Shown here: piece after piece, positions 23,647 through 31,742 of the stretch
Position numbering within the stretch: the first letter of the stretch is position 1
How the letters are laid out: each line of letters begins with the position of its first letter
NCBI GenBank assembly: GCA_937928555.1
Contig: CALFWR010000006.1
Location: forward strand, 1-64,000
DNA from: an uncultured Pirellulaceae bacterium
Lineage (GTDB): Bacteria; Planctomycetota; Planctomycetia; Pirellulales; Pirellulaceae
Direction: 5' to 3'
Length of the DNA stretch: 64,000 nt
Position numbers and translations under genes: made by a program
Notes under the pieces: generated by a model
What the model was told of the DNA's origin: nothing
Databases searched by the model: none
What the model saw: the letters and a program-made list of their open reading frames with translations, nothing else

Positions 23647-24728
23647 TTACTTTTTTGCTGACTTTCGCTTTGCCTGGGCAAGTTTCTGCTGGGCCGCTTT
23701 GACTTCCGATACGTCCGCAATAACGGCTTCGACGAGCTGCTCGGTGGAGTAACCCATTGATTCGACTTTGCTCATTTCTGTGGGCCAGACGATTCGATTC
23801 ATCTGTCCGGGTCGCCACTCTCTGGCAATCGGCTGGGCGACGGCAAAGTCCCCCGGTAGACCCTGAGCCTGGATGTTCCTGACGAATGGATGAAAGTCCA
23901 CGCCGCCACCTCCACCAGGCAGCACGACCAGCAATCCGGCTCCTGATTCGGGAACGTCACCGAGTGCCGGAAGGTTCAGATATTGCCCGACATGCTCACC
24001 TATTTCGACGTCCACCTGGTTTTTGAGCGGGGCCTTTTGTTCTGCTGCGGCGCCGGCTGCTTCACCGGTGAATGAAACTTTGAGATCGTCAAACCAGACC
24101 TTGCCCGGTCCCCACATTTGCAATGCGACTCGCATCCGTTCTGGATCGCCGAAACCTGAACTTCGTAATCGTGATTTGGCGAATACACATCGCGGATTTC
24201 GAAAGTTCCATCCTTGCCCGTCGTCGTCATGTACGACTGTTGGCGATACCCGTTGGGCGGCCAGGACTTCACCACTGCCAACACGTGCGCGGAACTTACC
24301 GGACGTCCGTCTTCTCCGATCACGTCGCCCCGCAGGTCGCCATCGGTGGAACGTATCGAATAACCCGTTGCCGCAACCAGGTTTGTATCGGCGAACTTTT
24401 CCTGCAATCCCATCACGTACCAACCAAGCCATCCAACCGCAGCGACCAGGGCAACGGTAATGCACTGATGCAGGCGGTGCCAGAACATCAACCCTGACCC
24501 AAAGACCTGATCGCACTCACGAACCACCGCGCTGACGTCGCCGAAGCGCTCTTTGGCAACCTGAACGGACTCATCGACTGACAAACCGGATCGGAGTTGG
24601 TCCTTGGCACTGGATTCCAGATGAAACTCGATTTCATCTTTGAGTTCGTTGCGTGCCTGTTCTGCGTTGACCAACAAAGGCGTATTAACGTAGTCCGATA
24701 ACTCTTTTAACTTTGCCAACAGGTTCAT
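23647..24728 (-). pseudogene. Decayed PadR-linked membrane protein gene (frameshift and deletion)
   Basis: From ATG 24728 the frame encodes a permease-prefix-like cytoplasmic helix region (residues 1-80), a transmembrane helix (about 90-110) and a carboxypeptidase-like regulatory domain (GKDGTFEIRDVYSP). It then loses sense around 24150. The adjacent frame picks up a WGPGKVWFDD module and the first third of an alpha/beta hydrolase (LLVVLPGGGGG), which stops at 23647 before any nucleophile elbow. So there is at least one frameshift, and the hydrolase part lacks its catalytic core. The ATGA overlap with the padR gene shows the original two-gene operon. I read this as a gene in decay, though a sequencing error could account for the frameshift alone. 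Confidence 0.65.
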
Positions 24729-25090
24729 TGTTTTGCCTCCGCGATGTTGGAGTTCAACACCATTCCGATTGCACTGACAAGTTGTTCCCAGGCATGCACT
24801 TCTTTTTTCAACTGGGCGCGTCCGGATCGCGTCAACCGATAGAACCTGGCTTTTCGATTCGAATCCGAGACGCCCCACTCGGACGTCAGCCAACCATGTT
24901 TTTGCATTCGATGAAGAGCCGGATACAGGGACCCTTCTTCGATCGTGAGCGAGTCAGACGTGGTCTCCTGAATCCACTTTGCGACCCCATACCCGTGCTG
25001 GGCCCCGGCTACCAGGCTTTTCAGGATCAGCATGTCGAGCGTCCCCTGTAGCAAGTCTGCTTTTCGTTTTGTTTTCGCTTTCTTTGCCAT
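24725..25090 (-). CDS. PadR-family transcriptional regulator
   Basis: A 121-residue winged-helix regulator. The family signature is clear: LLQGTLDMLILKSL near the start, HGYGVAKWIQ, then the wing region EGSLYPALHRMQKHGWL and the strand FYRLTRSG. PadR proteins usually repress neighbouring genes and respond to small molecules or membrane stress. The ATG at 25090 (Met-Ala-Lys-Lys) is preferred over an upstream start at 25162 because the family begins here. It overlaps the downstream decayed gene by 4 bp, the common arrangement of PadR with a permease-prefix membrane protein. Confidence 0.9.
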   Translation of the reverse strand: MAKKAKTKRKADLLQGTLDMLILKSLVAGAQHGYGVAKWIQETTSDSLTIEEGSLYPALHRMQKHGWLTSEWGVSDSNRKARFYRLTRSGRAQLKKEVHAWEQLVSAIGMVLNSNIAEAKQ

Positions 25091-25591
25091 CAATTTCCCT
25101 GCCTCTGAGACACGCGGACCTCGCCCCTTAAGAGGCTCCCCAAGAATGTCTATGCAAGCCATCGTAAGGGCACTTCCCTAGAGTGTCAGGGGAAGAGAAT
25201 TTTGGCTCCTGAGACAGGAGAGCCGCTTCTGTCAACCTGCCAGGCAAGAGGCCTCCAAAAGCAGCTGTGCTGTTAGTAGTACCGTCTTTAGTCGGAATTT
25301 CACACTTCGACAGGATCCAACTCCACCTGTTTTCACCTGGCGGATTTGCATTCTGATTGCGAACGGCGCCGTTGGATCCAGTCGAGGTGAGTTTTGAAGT
25401 TGCCCATCGCCAGCCGGGAAGCGGAGACAGGTTGTGCCCAATGCGTCAGCGCGGGGATATCGATCCGCAAAACCCCGCAAGCCGCGAGCGGCGACAGGAT
25501 TTGGAAATCATGTCACCGCTTCGTAATTAAACGTGTCAACTTGAAAACCCGTCAGCGAGCCCGAAGCCCGTCGAGATTATTCTATTCTGCT
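25091..25591. other. Intergenic region with short inverted repeats
   Basis: No gene is seen in these 501 bp. There is a partly palindromic REP-like motif at 25275-25295 (AGTAGTACCGTCTTTAGTCGG) and a spaced inverted repeat GGATCCAAC/GTTGGATCC (about 25313 and 25373). The padR promoter should lie near 25091-25200. Near 25190 a GTGTCAGGGG stretch has no clear -10/-35 pair. Confidence 0.4.
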
Positions 25592-27652
25592 TCAACTGGC
25601 AGCTTCGATCTCGACGCGGATGTCTTTGAACATCGGACCGTCTGCCATGTCGGCCGAATCCTCTGCGACCACCGCGTTGGCGGAGGCCCCGCCATTGAAC
25701 CGTGGCCAGTATCCTTTGGGTGTGTGCGCTACGCCGGGTTGGACTTTGTCGTCGCAAATGAGAACCGCGCGGTACTCGCCGCGCTGGTTGAAAACGCGGA
25801 CTTTGGAACCGTCGGACAGAGAAAGCCGATCCGCATCGCCGGGGTGAATCGAAATCGTGATTGAACCCGCCGCTGCGTTGCGGTTGCGGTTTCCATAGAT
25901 CGAATTGAGCATCCGCTTGCTCGCCGATGTGACAAGCGCGAACGAGTTCTTGGGCCCGGACTTGAGGGCTTCACGGGGCGGAACAAAGTGGGGAAACCGG
26001 CCGTGGCCATCGGCTTCCGCTGCGGCGGACTCAAACTCGAACTTGCCCGAAGCGGTCGGAAACGACCGCACAAAAGGAAGAAAGGGCCGCTCATAGTTCA
26101 GCCTCGCCCAGCCACGCTCTTTGAGGCTTTCGAGTGAAATTGGCGACATGGCCGGATGACCCGAATCCAACAACTCGCGAGCGATGGTTTCATCGTCAGC
26201 AAACAATGCGGGCTCGCTCAAATTCATCGCCGCTGCCACGCGGCGAAAGATCTCCGTGTGCGGCAAACACTCGCCGCGCGGTTCCGCAACGGGCTCGTTC
26301 CACTGGATGTACATGTGGCTGAACGAATCGTGCAAGTCCGCGTGTTCGGTCTGCATCGTCCCGGGCAAGATGATGTCCGCGTAGTCGGCGGTGTCGGTGC
26401 GAAAGTTCTCGATGACGACCGTGAACAGGTCTTCCCTGGCCAGGCCTTTGCGGACGCGGCCCTGACCGGGGTTGGAAGCCACCGGGTTGGCACCCCACAG
26501 AAACAGGAACTTGACCGGCGGATCATCGGTCTCCAACAAGCTTCGGCCCAGGCGGGTCATGGCAAGTTCACGCCTCGGGCCGCCAGGTTGCAAGTCCGGT
26601 CGGCACAGTGCGTCGTAGTTGAACTTGTAGGTGGGTCCGGTCGAGTAGACCATTCCGCCGCCAGGTCGTTCGAAAGAACCCATCACCGCCGGCAGGCAGG
26701 ACAGCACCCGCGCCGCCTGACCGCCGCCCCGATGCTGCTGCAAACCCATCGCGGTCTTGATTCCCATGGGTGGACTTTCGGCGATCCACGCTGCAAGTTT
26801 GCGAATGTCGTCTGCGGGTAAACGACAGACCTCGGCGGCTTTCTCGACTGAGAACTCTTTCACGACCGTATCGCGAAAGCCTTCCCAGCCCACAGTCATG
26901 CGGCCGAGGTAGTCCGCGTTGACAGCATCGGTTCGAACCAGTTGGTGGATCAAACCAAGCACCAAGGCACCGTCGGTCCCCGGGTGCAGCGGCAAGTGAA
27001 AGTCGGCTCGCTTTGCCGTTTCGGTTCGAATCGGATCGATGCTGACGACTTTGGCGTTGTTTTCTTTTTGGGCTTTCCTGATGAAAGGCCACAGGTGCTG
27101 ATTGGTTTCAACAGTGTTGGTTGCCCACAGCAAAATCAGTTTCGATTCGGTCAGGTCTTCGGGATCCATTCCCGCCGCCGACCCCATCGTGTACTTCATC
27201 CCCGCATGTCCGGCCATGGAGCAGATGTTGGGATTGTGCCGCGACGCGCCCAGGGCATGAAACAGCCGCTTTCCGCCTCCCAGCATTCCCTGAATGAGCC
27301 CCACCGTGCCGGTGCCGGCATAGGGCAGGATGGCTTCGCTGCCAAAGTCATCAATCGCCGATTGCAGCTTGCCCGCAATTTCGTCGATCGCCTCATCCCA
27401 CGAGATACGCTCAAACGCGCCACTGCCTTTGGCTCCCACGCGTCGCATTGGATACAGCAATCGCTCCGGGTGGTTGACTTCATCGAGGTACTTGAGCGTT
27501 TTGGCGCACAGCGTCTTTCCGGTGAATGGGTGGTCGGGATTGCCGCGCAGCTTCTTCGGCTGTCCGTCTTCCAGTTCCACAATCCACGAACATCCGTCGG
27601 GGCAGTCCAGCGGACAAGCACCGATGGCAGCGCTCATTGCTTTATCAGTCAT
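25592..27652 (-). CDS. Molybdopterin-dependent oxidoreductase (DMSO reductase superfamily)
   Basis: A 686-residue catalytic subunit with an N-terminal [4Fe-4S] site (CPLDCPDGC at residues 13-21 plus a cysteine near 49). The molybdopterin-binding core includes NICSMAGHAG (near 142, region of the molybdenum ligand) and LWATNTVETNQHLWP, and a C-terminal dinucleotide-binding domain carries SASKRMLNSIYGN. There is no twin-arginine signal, so it is probably cytoplasmic. The family includes assimilatory nitrate reductases, formate dehydrogenases and polysulfide/thiosulfate reductases; I cannot choose among these. No partner subunits or molybdenum cofactor genes lie nearby. The ATG at 27652 begins just before the Fe-S motif. 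Confidence 0.88.
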   Translation of the reverse strand: MTDKAMSAAIGACPLDCPDGCSWIVELEDGQPKKLRGNPDHPFTGKTLCAKTLKYLDEVNHPERLLYPMRRVGAKGSGAFERISWDEAIDEIAGKLQSAIDDFGSEAILPYAGTGTVGLIQGMLGGGKRLFHALGASRHNPNICSMAGHAGMKYTMGSAAGMDPEDLTESKLILLWATNTVETNQHLWPFIRKAQKENNAKVVSIDPIRTETAKRADFHLPLHPGTDGALVLGLIHQLVRTDAVNADYLGRMTVGWEGFRDTVVKEFSVEKAAEVCRLPADDIRKLAAWIAESPPMGIKTAMGLQQHRGGGQAARVLSCLPAVMGSFERPGGGMVYSTGPTYKFNYDALCRPDLQPGGPRRELAMTRLGRSLLETDDPPVKFLFLWGANPVASNPGQGRVRKGLAREDLFTVVIENFRTDTADYADIILPGTMQTEHADLHDSFSHMYIQWNEPVAEPRGECLPHTEIFRRVAAAMNLSEPALFADDETIARELLDSGHPAMSPISLESLKERGWARLNYERPFLPFVRSFPTASGKFEFESAAAEADGHGRFPHFVPPREALKSGPKNSFALVTSASKRMLNSIYGNRNRNAAAGSITISIHPGDADRLSLSDGSKVRVFNQRGEYRAVLICDDKVQPGVAHTPKGYWPRFNGGASANAVVAEDSADMADGPMFKDIRVEIEAAS

Positions 27653-27773
27653 CAGAGTCCTCTTTTTTTGGCCAACTGAACTCTAACCGACATCCCGTCG
27701 CTGGTCCTATTTTGGGAAACAATCGTTCTTGAGCGGGCGGGCTCAGCCGCAGAAGTGTTCGGCTTAAACAGCT

Positions 27774-27802
27774 ATCAACGCCCGTCGTCGCGAGTAATTC
27801 CG
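27774..27802 (-). repeat. Fragment of the 187-bp element, one degenerate end
   Basis: About 29 bp matching the end CGACGGGCGTTGAT of the element with a mutated terminus (CGGAATTACTCGCGA on the minus strand). It begins directly after the stop codon of the 27803-28195 gene, as several full copies do with their neighbours. Confidence 0.6.
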
Positions 27803-28195
27803 TCAAGTACGCCGCCGTGTTTTTCGGTACACCAAATACCTTTCTCGGACTTCATCGTAACGCCTGCGCTGTGGCGCAGAAAGCGGACAGTTTCGTAAAA
27901 CCCGCATAAAGTCTTTGTACATGTAGCCGGATCGAAAAAAATAAGGCCTGACTTCAAGAAACGCTATCGCGTATTCGATTGCAGCATCATCACCTGCCCG
28001 CATCCGTTCACGTGCCCCGTGGATCCCACCGGGAAACGCCAACTCATCGTACTTCGAATGAAAGTCACTGCATGCCTCCCGCCATTGAGCATTTTGCTCT
28101 GGCCCCTCATCGCGGAAACAAAGTGTCTCCCGAATGCAGCGGTGCAACGTTGCGATTTCACGCGCATTGTGAATTACCTGCTTTCTGGAATCCAT
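27803..28195 (-). CDS. Conserved-looking protein of unknown function
   Basis: A 130-residue soluble, Arg-rich protein without signal peptide. No named domain is recognised. The segment ending in FFRSGYMYKDFMRVLRN followed by a C-terminal basic helix resembles small bacterial proteins I have seen without assigned function. It is Cys-poor and probably helical. A fragment of the 187-bp repeat touches its stop codon. The start ATG at 28195 has no strong ribosome-binding site, so the exact N-terminus is uncertain. Confidence 0.6.
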   Translation of the reverse strand: MDSRKQVIHNAREIATLHRCIRETLCFRDEGPEQNAQWREACSDFHSKYDELAFPGGIHGARERMRAGDDAAIEYAIAFLEVRPYFFRSGYMYKDFMRVLRNCPLSAPQRRRYDEVRERYLVYRKTRRRT

Positions 28196-28326
28196 GGGTT
28201 CAAAGTCTCATCGGATTTGTCACGAAATAAGTTCCCTTTTGTCGAGCTCAAACGGAGTTAGCCTCAGGTTACCCGACGCGTTAGCGAGAATTTAAACCAG
28301 TACAATCGTCCCAGCTGCTTTCGCTT

Positions 28327-29643
28327 TCAGATGGATGACTGAATCACGGCTAACATTTCAGCACTGGATGGCCGATCGGATGGTTCGTTGGCGCAAGCGT
28401 CGCGGATCAAGTGATTCAATGCGTCGTTGGTAGATGCGTCCAAGGGCTGAATTTGGCGGTGAACGTACTGGATGATTTTGCCAAACGAGTAAACGTCGGC
28501 CGCTGTGCTGCTTTGTTTTTCGGGTGCACCGTACTGGCGAGTCCCGCCGTACCACTGCGGATTGCGGTCGCCGGTTTGCCTTGAAAAGCCAAAGTCAATC
28601 AACTGCGCCCCGCCGTTGGTCACAAGAATATTGGTGGGTTTCAAGTCGCCATGAACCACGCCCTGGCCATGAAGGTACGTTAGCGCTGAAGCAATCTGCC
28701 GGATCCAGTCTGCCGCATCACGGGAACGAACTCGGGAGAAATCGATCGCATCAAGACTGCTTCCGGCCGCAAAGTCGAGCACCATGAACCAGCTACCGTT
28801 TGGCAGCGGACCTGCTTTGTGGAATCGAACAATGTTCGGATGCTTTAGCGCCGCGATCGTGGTGACTTCGTTAAGGAAGAGGCTTTCGGCGGCGGCGTTG
28901 CCGATCCAAACACGTTTGAGGGCTTTGATGGCCAGGAAGCAATCGTTGATGCGGTCCCGTGCAAGGTAGACTTTGCCAAAACCTCCGGCGCCGATCAACT
29001 TCAACAGGTCATAGTCCTCATATCTTGCAGAGAGAGCTTCGTCGGCGGCGACGGGGATTTCGAGGCCGGTTTGAATTTCGGAATCGGCAATCAACGCCAT
29101 TTTGGCTTTTTGCAGAACGCGCCTGAGCGTTCGCTGGGACTTGCCAGTTTGGTCGGCGATTTCGGCAAGCGTCTTTCCGGCAAGCCGACCAAGGAGGACC
29201 GTCGACAGAATCGAATCGTTGCTCAGGAGCGGTTCCAGAATCGCGTCCATTCGCCGGGCAATTTGCTGGTCGTTTTGCACAAGCGAAAGTTCCGCAGCGG
29301 GTTGTTCGCGGGAGACGTTTCGTTTGGCAGCGGCGAAACGTTCGGCCTGTCTGAGAACATGGTGAATCGCAATCGAGGCCAGCAACCTCCAAAGGTCACC
29401 GCGTTGCTGCCAGTGGACTTCGTCTTTTTTTGCTTTTTCGAAAAACTCCATGAACGTCGTTTGTAAAACGTCTTCGGGGTCTGTCTTTGCCGCAAGCGAC
29501 GGACTGATCCGCCGCTGCGCCAGACTTTTGAGCCGCATCGCGTATCGCGTCCAGATCTCACTGGCTGCCAACGAGTCGCCGGATTGATACCGATCAAGCA
29601 ATATTTTCGAAATTTGGCTTGGTTCCATTTTTCGTGGCCGCAT
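28327..29643 (-). CDS. ECF sigma factor fused to Ser/Thr protein kinase
   Basis: A 438-residue single chain with two regulators. Residues 1-190 are an ECF sigma factor: region 2 with AAKTDPEDVLQTTFMEFFEK (51-70) and region 4 with GKTLAEIADQTGKSQRTLRRV (156-176). Residues 207-435 are a protein kinase: glycine loop GAGGFGKVY, Lys240, catalytic loop HGDLKPTN (His-Gly-Asp in place of His-Arg-Asp), Asp-Phe-Gly at 350-352 and YGAPE. It has no transmembrane segment, so it is cytosolic. A GGGA ribosome-binding site precedes ATG 29643. A kinase covalently attached to a sigma factor suggests self-phosphorylation control of promoter use, which is inference. Sigma and kinase are normally separate genes. 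Confidence 0.9.
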   Translation of the reverse strand: MRPRKMEPSQISKILLDRYQSGDSLAASEIWTRYAMRLKSLAQRRISPSLAAKTDPEDVLQTTFMEFFEKAKKDEVHWQQRGDLWRLLASIAIHHVLRQAERFAAAKRNVSREQPAAELSLVQNDQQIARRMDAILEPLLSNDSILSTVLLGRLAGKTLAEIADQTGKSQRTLRRVLQKAKMALIADSEIQTGLEIPVAADEALSARYEDYDLLKLIGAGGFGKVYLARDRINDCFLAIKALKRVWIGNAAAESLFLNEVTTIAALKHPNIVRFHKAGPLPNGSWFMVLDFAAGSSLDAIDFSRVRSRDAADWIRQIASALTYLHGQGVVHGDLKPTNILVTNGGAQLIDFGFSRQTGDRNPQWYGGTRQYGAPEKQSSTAADVYSFGKIIQYVHRQIQPLDASTNDALNHLIRDACANEPSDRPSSAEMLAVIQSSI

Positions 29644-29710
29644 TGAGTTCCCGTTGCGGAACTACCTGTAACAACCGGAACTGTCCGGATCAGACCTTTT
29701 GGAGAAAATC

Positions 29711-29959
29711 ATGACACATGTTGTAACGCAGGCGTGCATCGGCTGCCGGGATATGGGATGCAGCCACGTTTGCCCAATGGAGTGCTTTCACATTGGGCCG
29801 GAGATGCTTTACATCGATCCCGATTCCTGCATTGATTGCGAGATGTGCGTCGCCGAATGTCCGGTCGACGCGATCTATCATGAGGACGATCTGCCCGAGG
29901 AGTCCGCCGCAGATCGGGAGCTCAACGCCAAAATGGCAAAAGTCTGGCCGGTTCAGTGA
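29711..29959 (+). CDS. FdxA-like seven-iron ferredoxin
   Basis: An 82-residue ferredoxin. Cysteine patterns ACIGCRDMGCSHVCPMEC and CIDCEMCVAECP, with the intervening PDSCIDC, match 7Fe/8Fe FdxA-type ferredoxins carrying a [3Fe-4S] or [4Fe-4S] plus a [4Fe-4S] cluster. It is a soluble electron carrier; partner enzymes are unknown. The ATG at 29711 lies 7 bp after a GGAG ribosome-binding site and is preferred over a TTG at 29699 that overlaps that site. It is transcribed divergently from the sigma-kinase gene, and a 187-bp element begins 13 bp after its stop. Confidence 0.9.
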   Translation: MTHVVTQACIGCRDMGCSHVCPMECFHIGPEMLYIDPDSCIDCEMCVAECPVDAIYHEDDLPEESAADRELNAKMAKVWPVQ

Positions 29960-29972
29960 CTTCCAACTTTAC

Positions 29973-30159
29973 CCCGGATTATTCACGAGGCGTGGGCGTC
30001 AGAATCAGTTGAGACAGTGATCCGCGAATCTGATGCGATCAAACGATCGCTGTGGTTTTCATCTACCAGACGATTTACATTTCTTGTTGAAATTCAGCTT
30101 TTGCCTTACTCCTGCTGGCCAGAGGTAGAATCAACGCCCGTTGTCGTGACCAATCCGGG
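29973..30159 (-). repeat. 187-bp inverted-repeat element, copy 2
   Basis: Full-length copy in reverse orientation. A perfect 5-bp direct repeat TTTAC flanks it (29968-29972 and 30160-30164), which is the signature of transposition. The right TTTAC contains the stop codon of the minus-strand gene at 30161-30637, so insertion occurred exactly at the end of that gene without damaging it. Confidence 0.92.
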
Positions 30160-30160
30160 T

Positions 30161-30637
30161 TTACTCGAACGAAACCTGTTTCAGCTTCAATACTGCTTTG
30201 GCCTTTTTGGTATTGCGAAACGTCTTGAGCTTTTTCAGAACCCATTCGCGGTCAACCGTTTCATGGGTGCGTGCCAGATAGGCGCACAGGAACGCATCGG
30301 TATCGCCAAGGATATCTGCGGAAAAACTCACGCCGCCTGCGTTGGGGCAGCCGGGCCATTTTGCGTACCAGCGGCAGTAGTGGCTGCCTTTGGATTTGTC
30401 CACAAAGGCTCGAACTCCGACGACGCCGGACTCGTTCCGTTTCGACATACGTCCTTTGGCGGGCTTTTGAGGGGGAAGCTCCTGCTTCATTTTCCGGACC
30501 CATTTGTCAGCCGCAGCTTCGGCTGCCTTCCAGGTTCGGTATTCTCTGAGCGTAAAATTTTCCTGATACTTTTCACCGTTGCGGGAAATTCGGGCCATCA
30601 CACAGCGAGAAGGTCGATTGCGAGTCGTATTTGGCAT
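30161..30637 (-). CDS. AP2/ERF-like DNA-binding protein
   Basis: A 158-residue basic protein. The central part (SGVVGVRAFVD, then YCRWYAKWPG) followed by FSADILGDTDAFLCA resembles bacterial AP2/ERF-like domains, which bind DNA through a three-stranded sheet and are often found with homing endonucleases or integrases. No nuclease domain is attached here. The flanks are Lys/Arg-rich. The stop codon TAA lies inside the target duplication of the adjacent 187-bp element. The family call is tentative, based on the spacing of Gly, Trp and Phe residues. Confidence 0.65.
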   Translation of the reverse strand: MPNTTRNRPSRCVMARISRNGEKYQENFTLREYRTWKAAEAAADKWVRKMKQELPPQKPAKGRMSKRNESGVVGVRAFVDKSKGSHYCRWYAKWPGCPNAGGVSFSADILGDTDAFLCAYLARTHETVDREWVLKKLKTFRNTKKAKAVLKLKQVSFE

Positions 30638-30784
30638 AATAAAATAGTGCTTCGTTTCAAAGACATGTTAGCGTCACCAGTTTAACTACCAGCCGCCTCG
30701 CACAAAGCCCTATCATTTCCGTATGGTAAAAAAGCTGACTTTTGCCACACTGAGCCGAGCCACACTGAGCCGAACGAGTCGAAT

Positions 30785-31489
30785 ATGCCGAAAAAGCTGA
30801 ACATTTTGCCACGATTCTGCAGATGGACGCTCCGCGGCCTGGCGACCCTGCTGGTGCTGCTGGCGGTGTACGCCGTCGCGGTGGCCGTTGGACACTTTCC
30901 GGTCAACTCGGATTTTGAGCCACCCGCTGAGGGCGGTGTCGAGATTTTTGTTTTCTCGGGAGCGTTTCACTCCGATCTGATCCTGCCGGTCGAGGCAGCG
31001 GGATTTTCGTGGTGGGATTTTCTGGACAAAGAAAGCTTTCCCAAATTGCCGACCAGCCAGACGCACGTGATGGTTGGCTGGGGCGACCGCAAGTTCTACA
31101 CCGAAACACCAACGTGGAAGGATGCGAAGGTTTCGACGATCGGCAAGGCGATGTTCTGGCCAACCGAAACGGTGATGCATGTAGGGTTGGGCTACGAACC
31201 GGAAACGGGCGAGGAGGTCAGGTCGATACGGGTCTCTGAAGACCAGTACCGCAACCTGCTGACTTTTGTGAAAGCTCATTTTGCTCGCGACTCAAACGAC
31301 GATCTGCAAAAGCTGAGCGCTTCCTTTGGTGACTACGATATCTTTTACCAGGCCCACGGCAGCTACCACTTGTTTCGGACCTGCAACTGCTGGGCCGGAG
31401 AGGCGTTAAAATCGGCGGGCGTCAAAGTCGGCTGCTGGACACCGCTACCGAAGACGGTTTTCTGGCACTTGCCTGAACAGGATGAATGA
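30785..31489 (+). CDS. DUF2459 (TIGR02117) family protein
   Basis: A 234-residue protein with an N-terminal transmembrane helix (about residues 13-36). The DUF2459/TIGR02117 features are visible: FSGAFHSDLILPV, VMVGWGDRKFYTETPTW, and the Cys-Asn-Cys-Trp near residue 200 (TCNCWAGEALK). Members are membrane-attached with a cysteine-containing core reminiscent of papain-like folds, but function is unknown. Upstream there is a duplicated CACTGAGCCGA at about 30753-30775. The ATG at 30785 directly precedes the charged start of the signal anchor. Confidence 0.82.
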   Translation: MPKKLNILPRFCRWTLRGLATLLVLLAVYAVAVAVGHFPVNSDFEPPAEGGVEIFVFSGAFHSDLILPVEAAGFSWWDFLDKESFPKLPTSQTHVMVGWGDRKFYTETPTWKDAKVSTIGKAMFWPTETVMHVGLGYEPETGEEVRSIRVSEDQYRNLLTFVKAHFARDSNDDLQKLSASFGDYDIFYQAHGSYHLFRTCNCWAGEALKSAGVKVGCWTPLPKTVFWHLPEQDE

Positions 31490-31523
31490 TGGGTGAAGGC
31501 CATGGGCGGCGCCGGATGCTGTT

Positions 31524-31615
31524 GTGAGCCGAGTCGCGTAAGCGGCCGGGTCGAAGCGGTTTTCAGTTTTGAGTTTGCGCATCCGGCACCCGAGGCCTGA
31601 CGGCCAACGGCTCAC
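31524..31615. repeat. REP-like palindromic element, family GTGAGCC
   Basis: Arms GTGAGCCGAGTCGCGTAAGC (31524) and GGCCAACGGCTCAC (to 31615) with inner CGGCCGGGT and CACCCGAGGCC blocks. Same family as 15953-16089, 31702-31728 and 44745-44771. Confidence 0.75.
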
Positions 31616-31701
31616 TTGTTAGCGTCCAATTTCTGGCGAATTCGGGTCATAGGCTCTGGTTCAGCATTCATACCAATGGCCAAATCTTTTTGTTGTTCCG
31701 G

Positions 31702-31728
31702 CCCGAGGCCTGACAGCCAACGGCTCAC
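31702..31728. repeat. Half of a REP-like element, family GTGAGCC
   Basis: CCCGAGGCC followed by GACAGCCAACGGCTCAC matches the right half of the 31524-31615 element. It lies 14 bp before the rarA start, so it is in the leader of that gene. Confidence 0.7.
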
Positions 31729-31742
31729 TTTTTTCGCCTATC

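Noticed and set aside
30017-30160. Open frame running through element copy 2
   Set aside because: The same frame has stops in other copies (6 and 7), so the element does not code for a conserved peptide.
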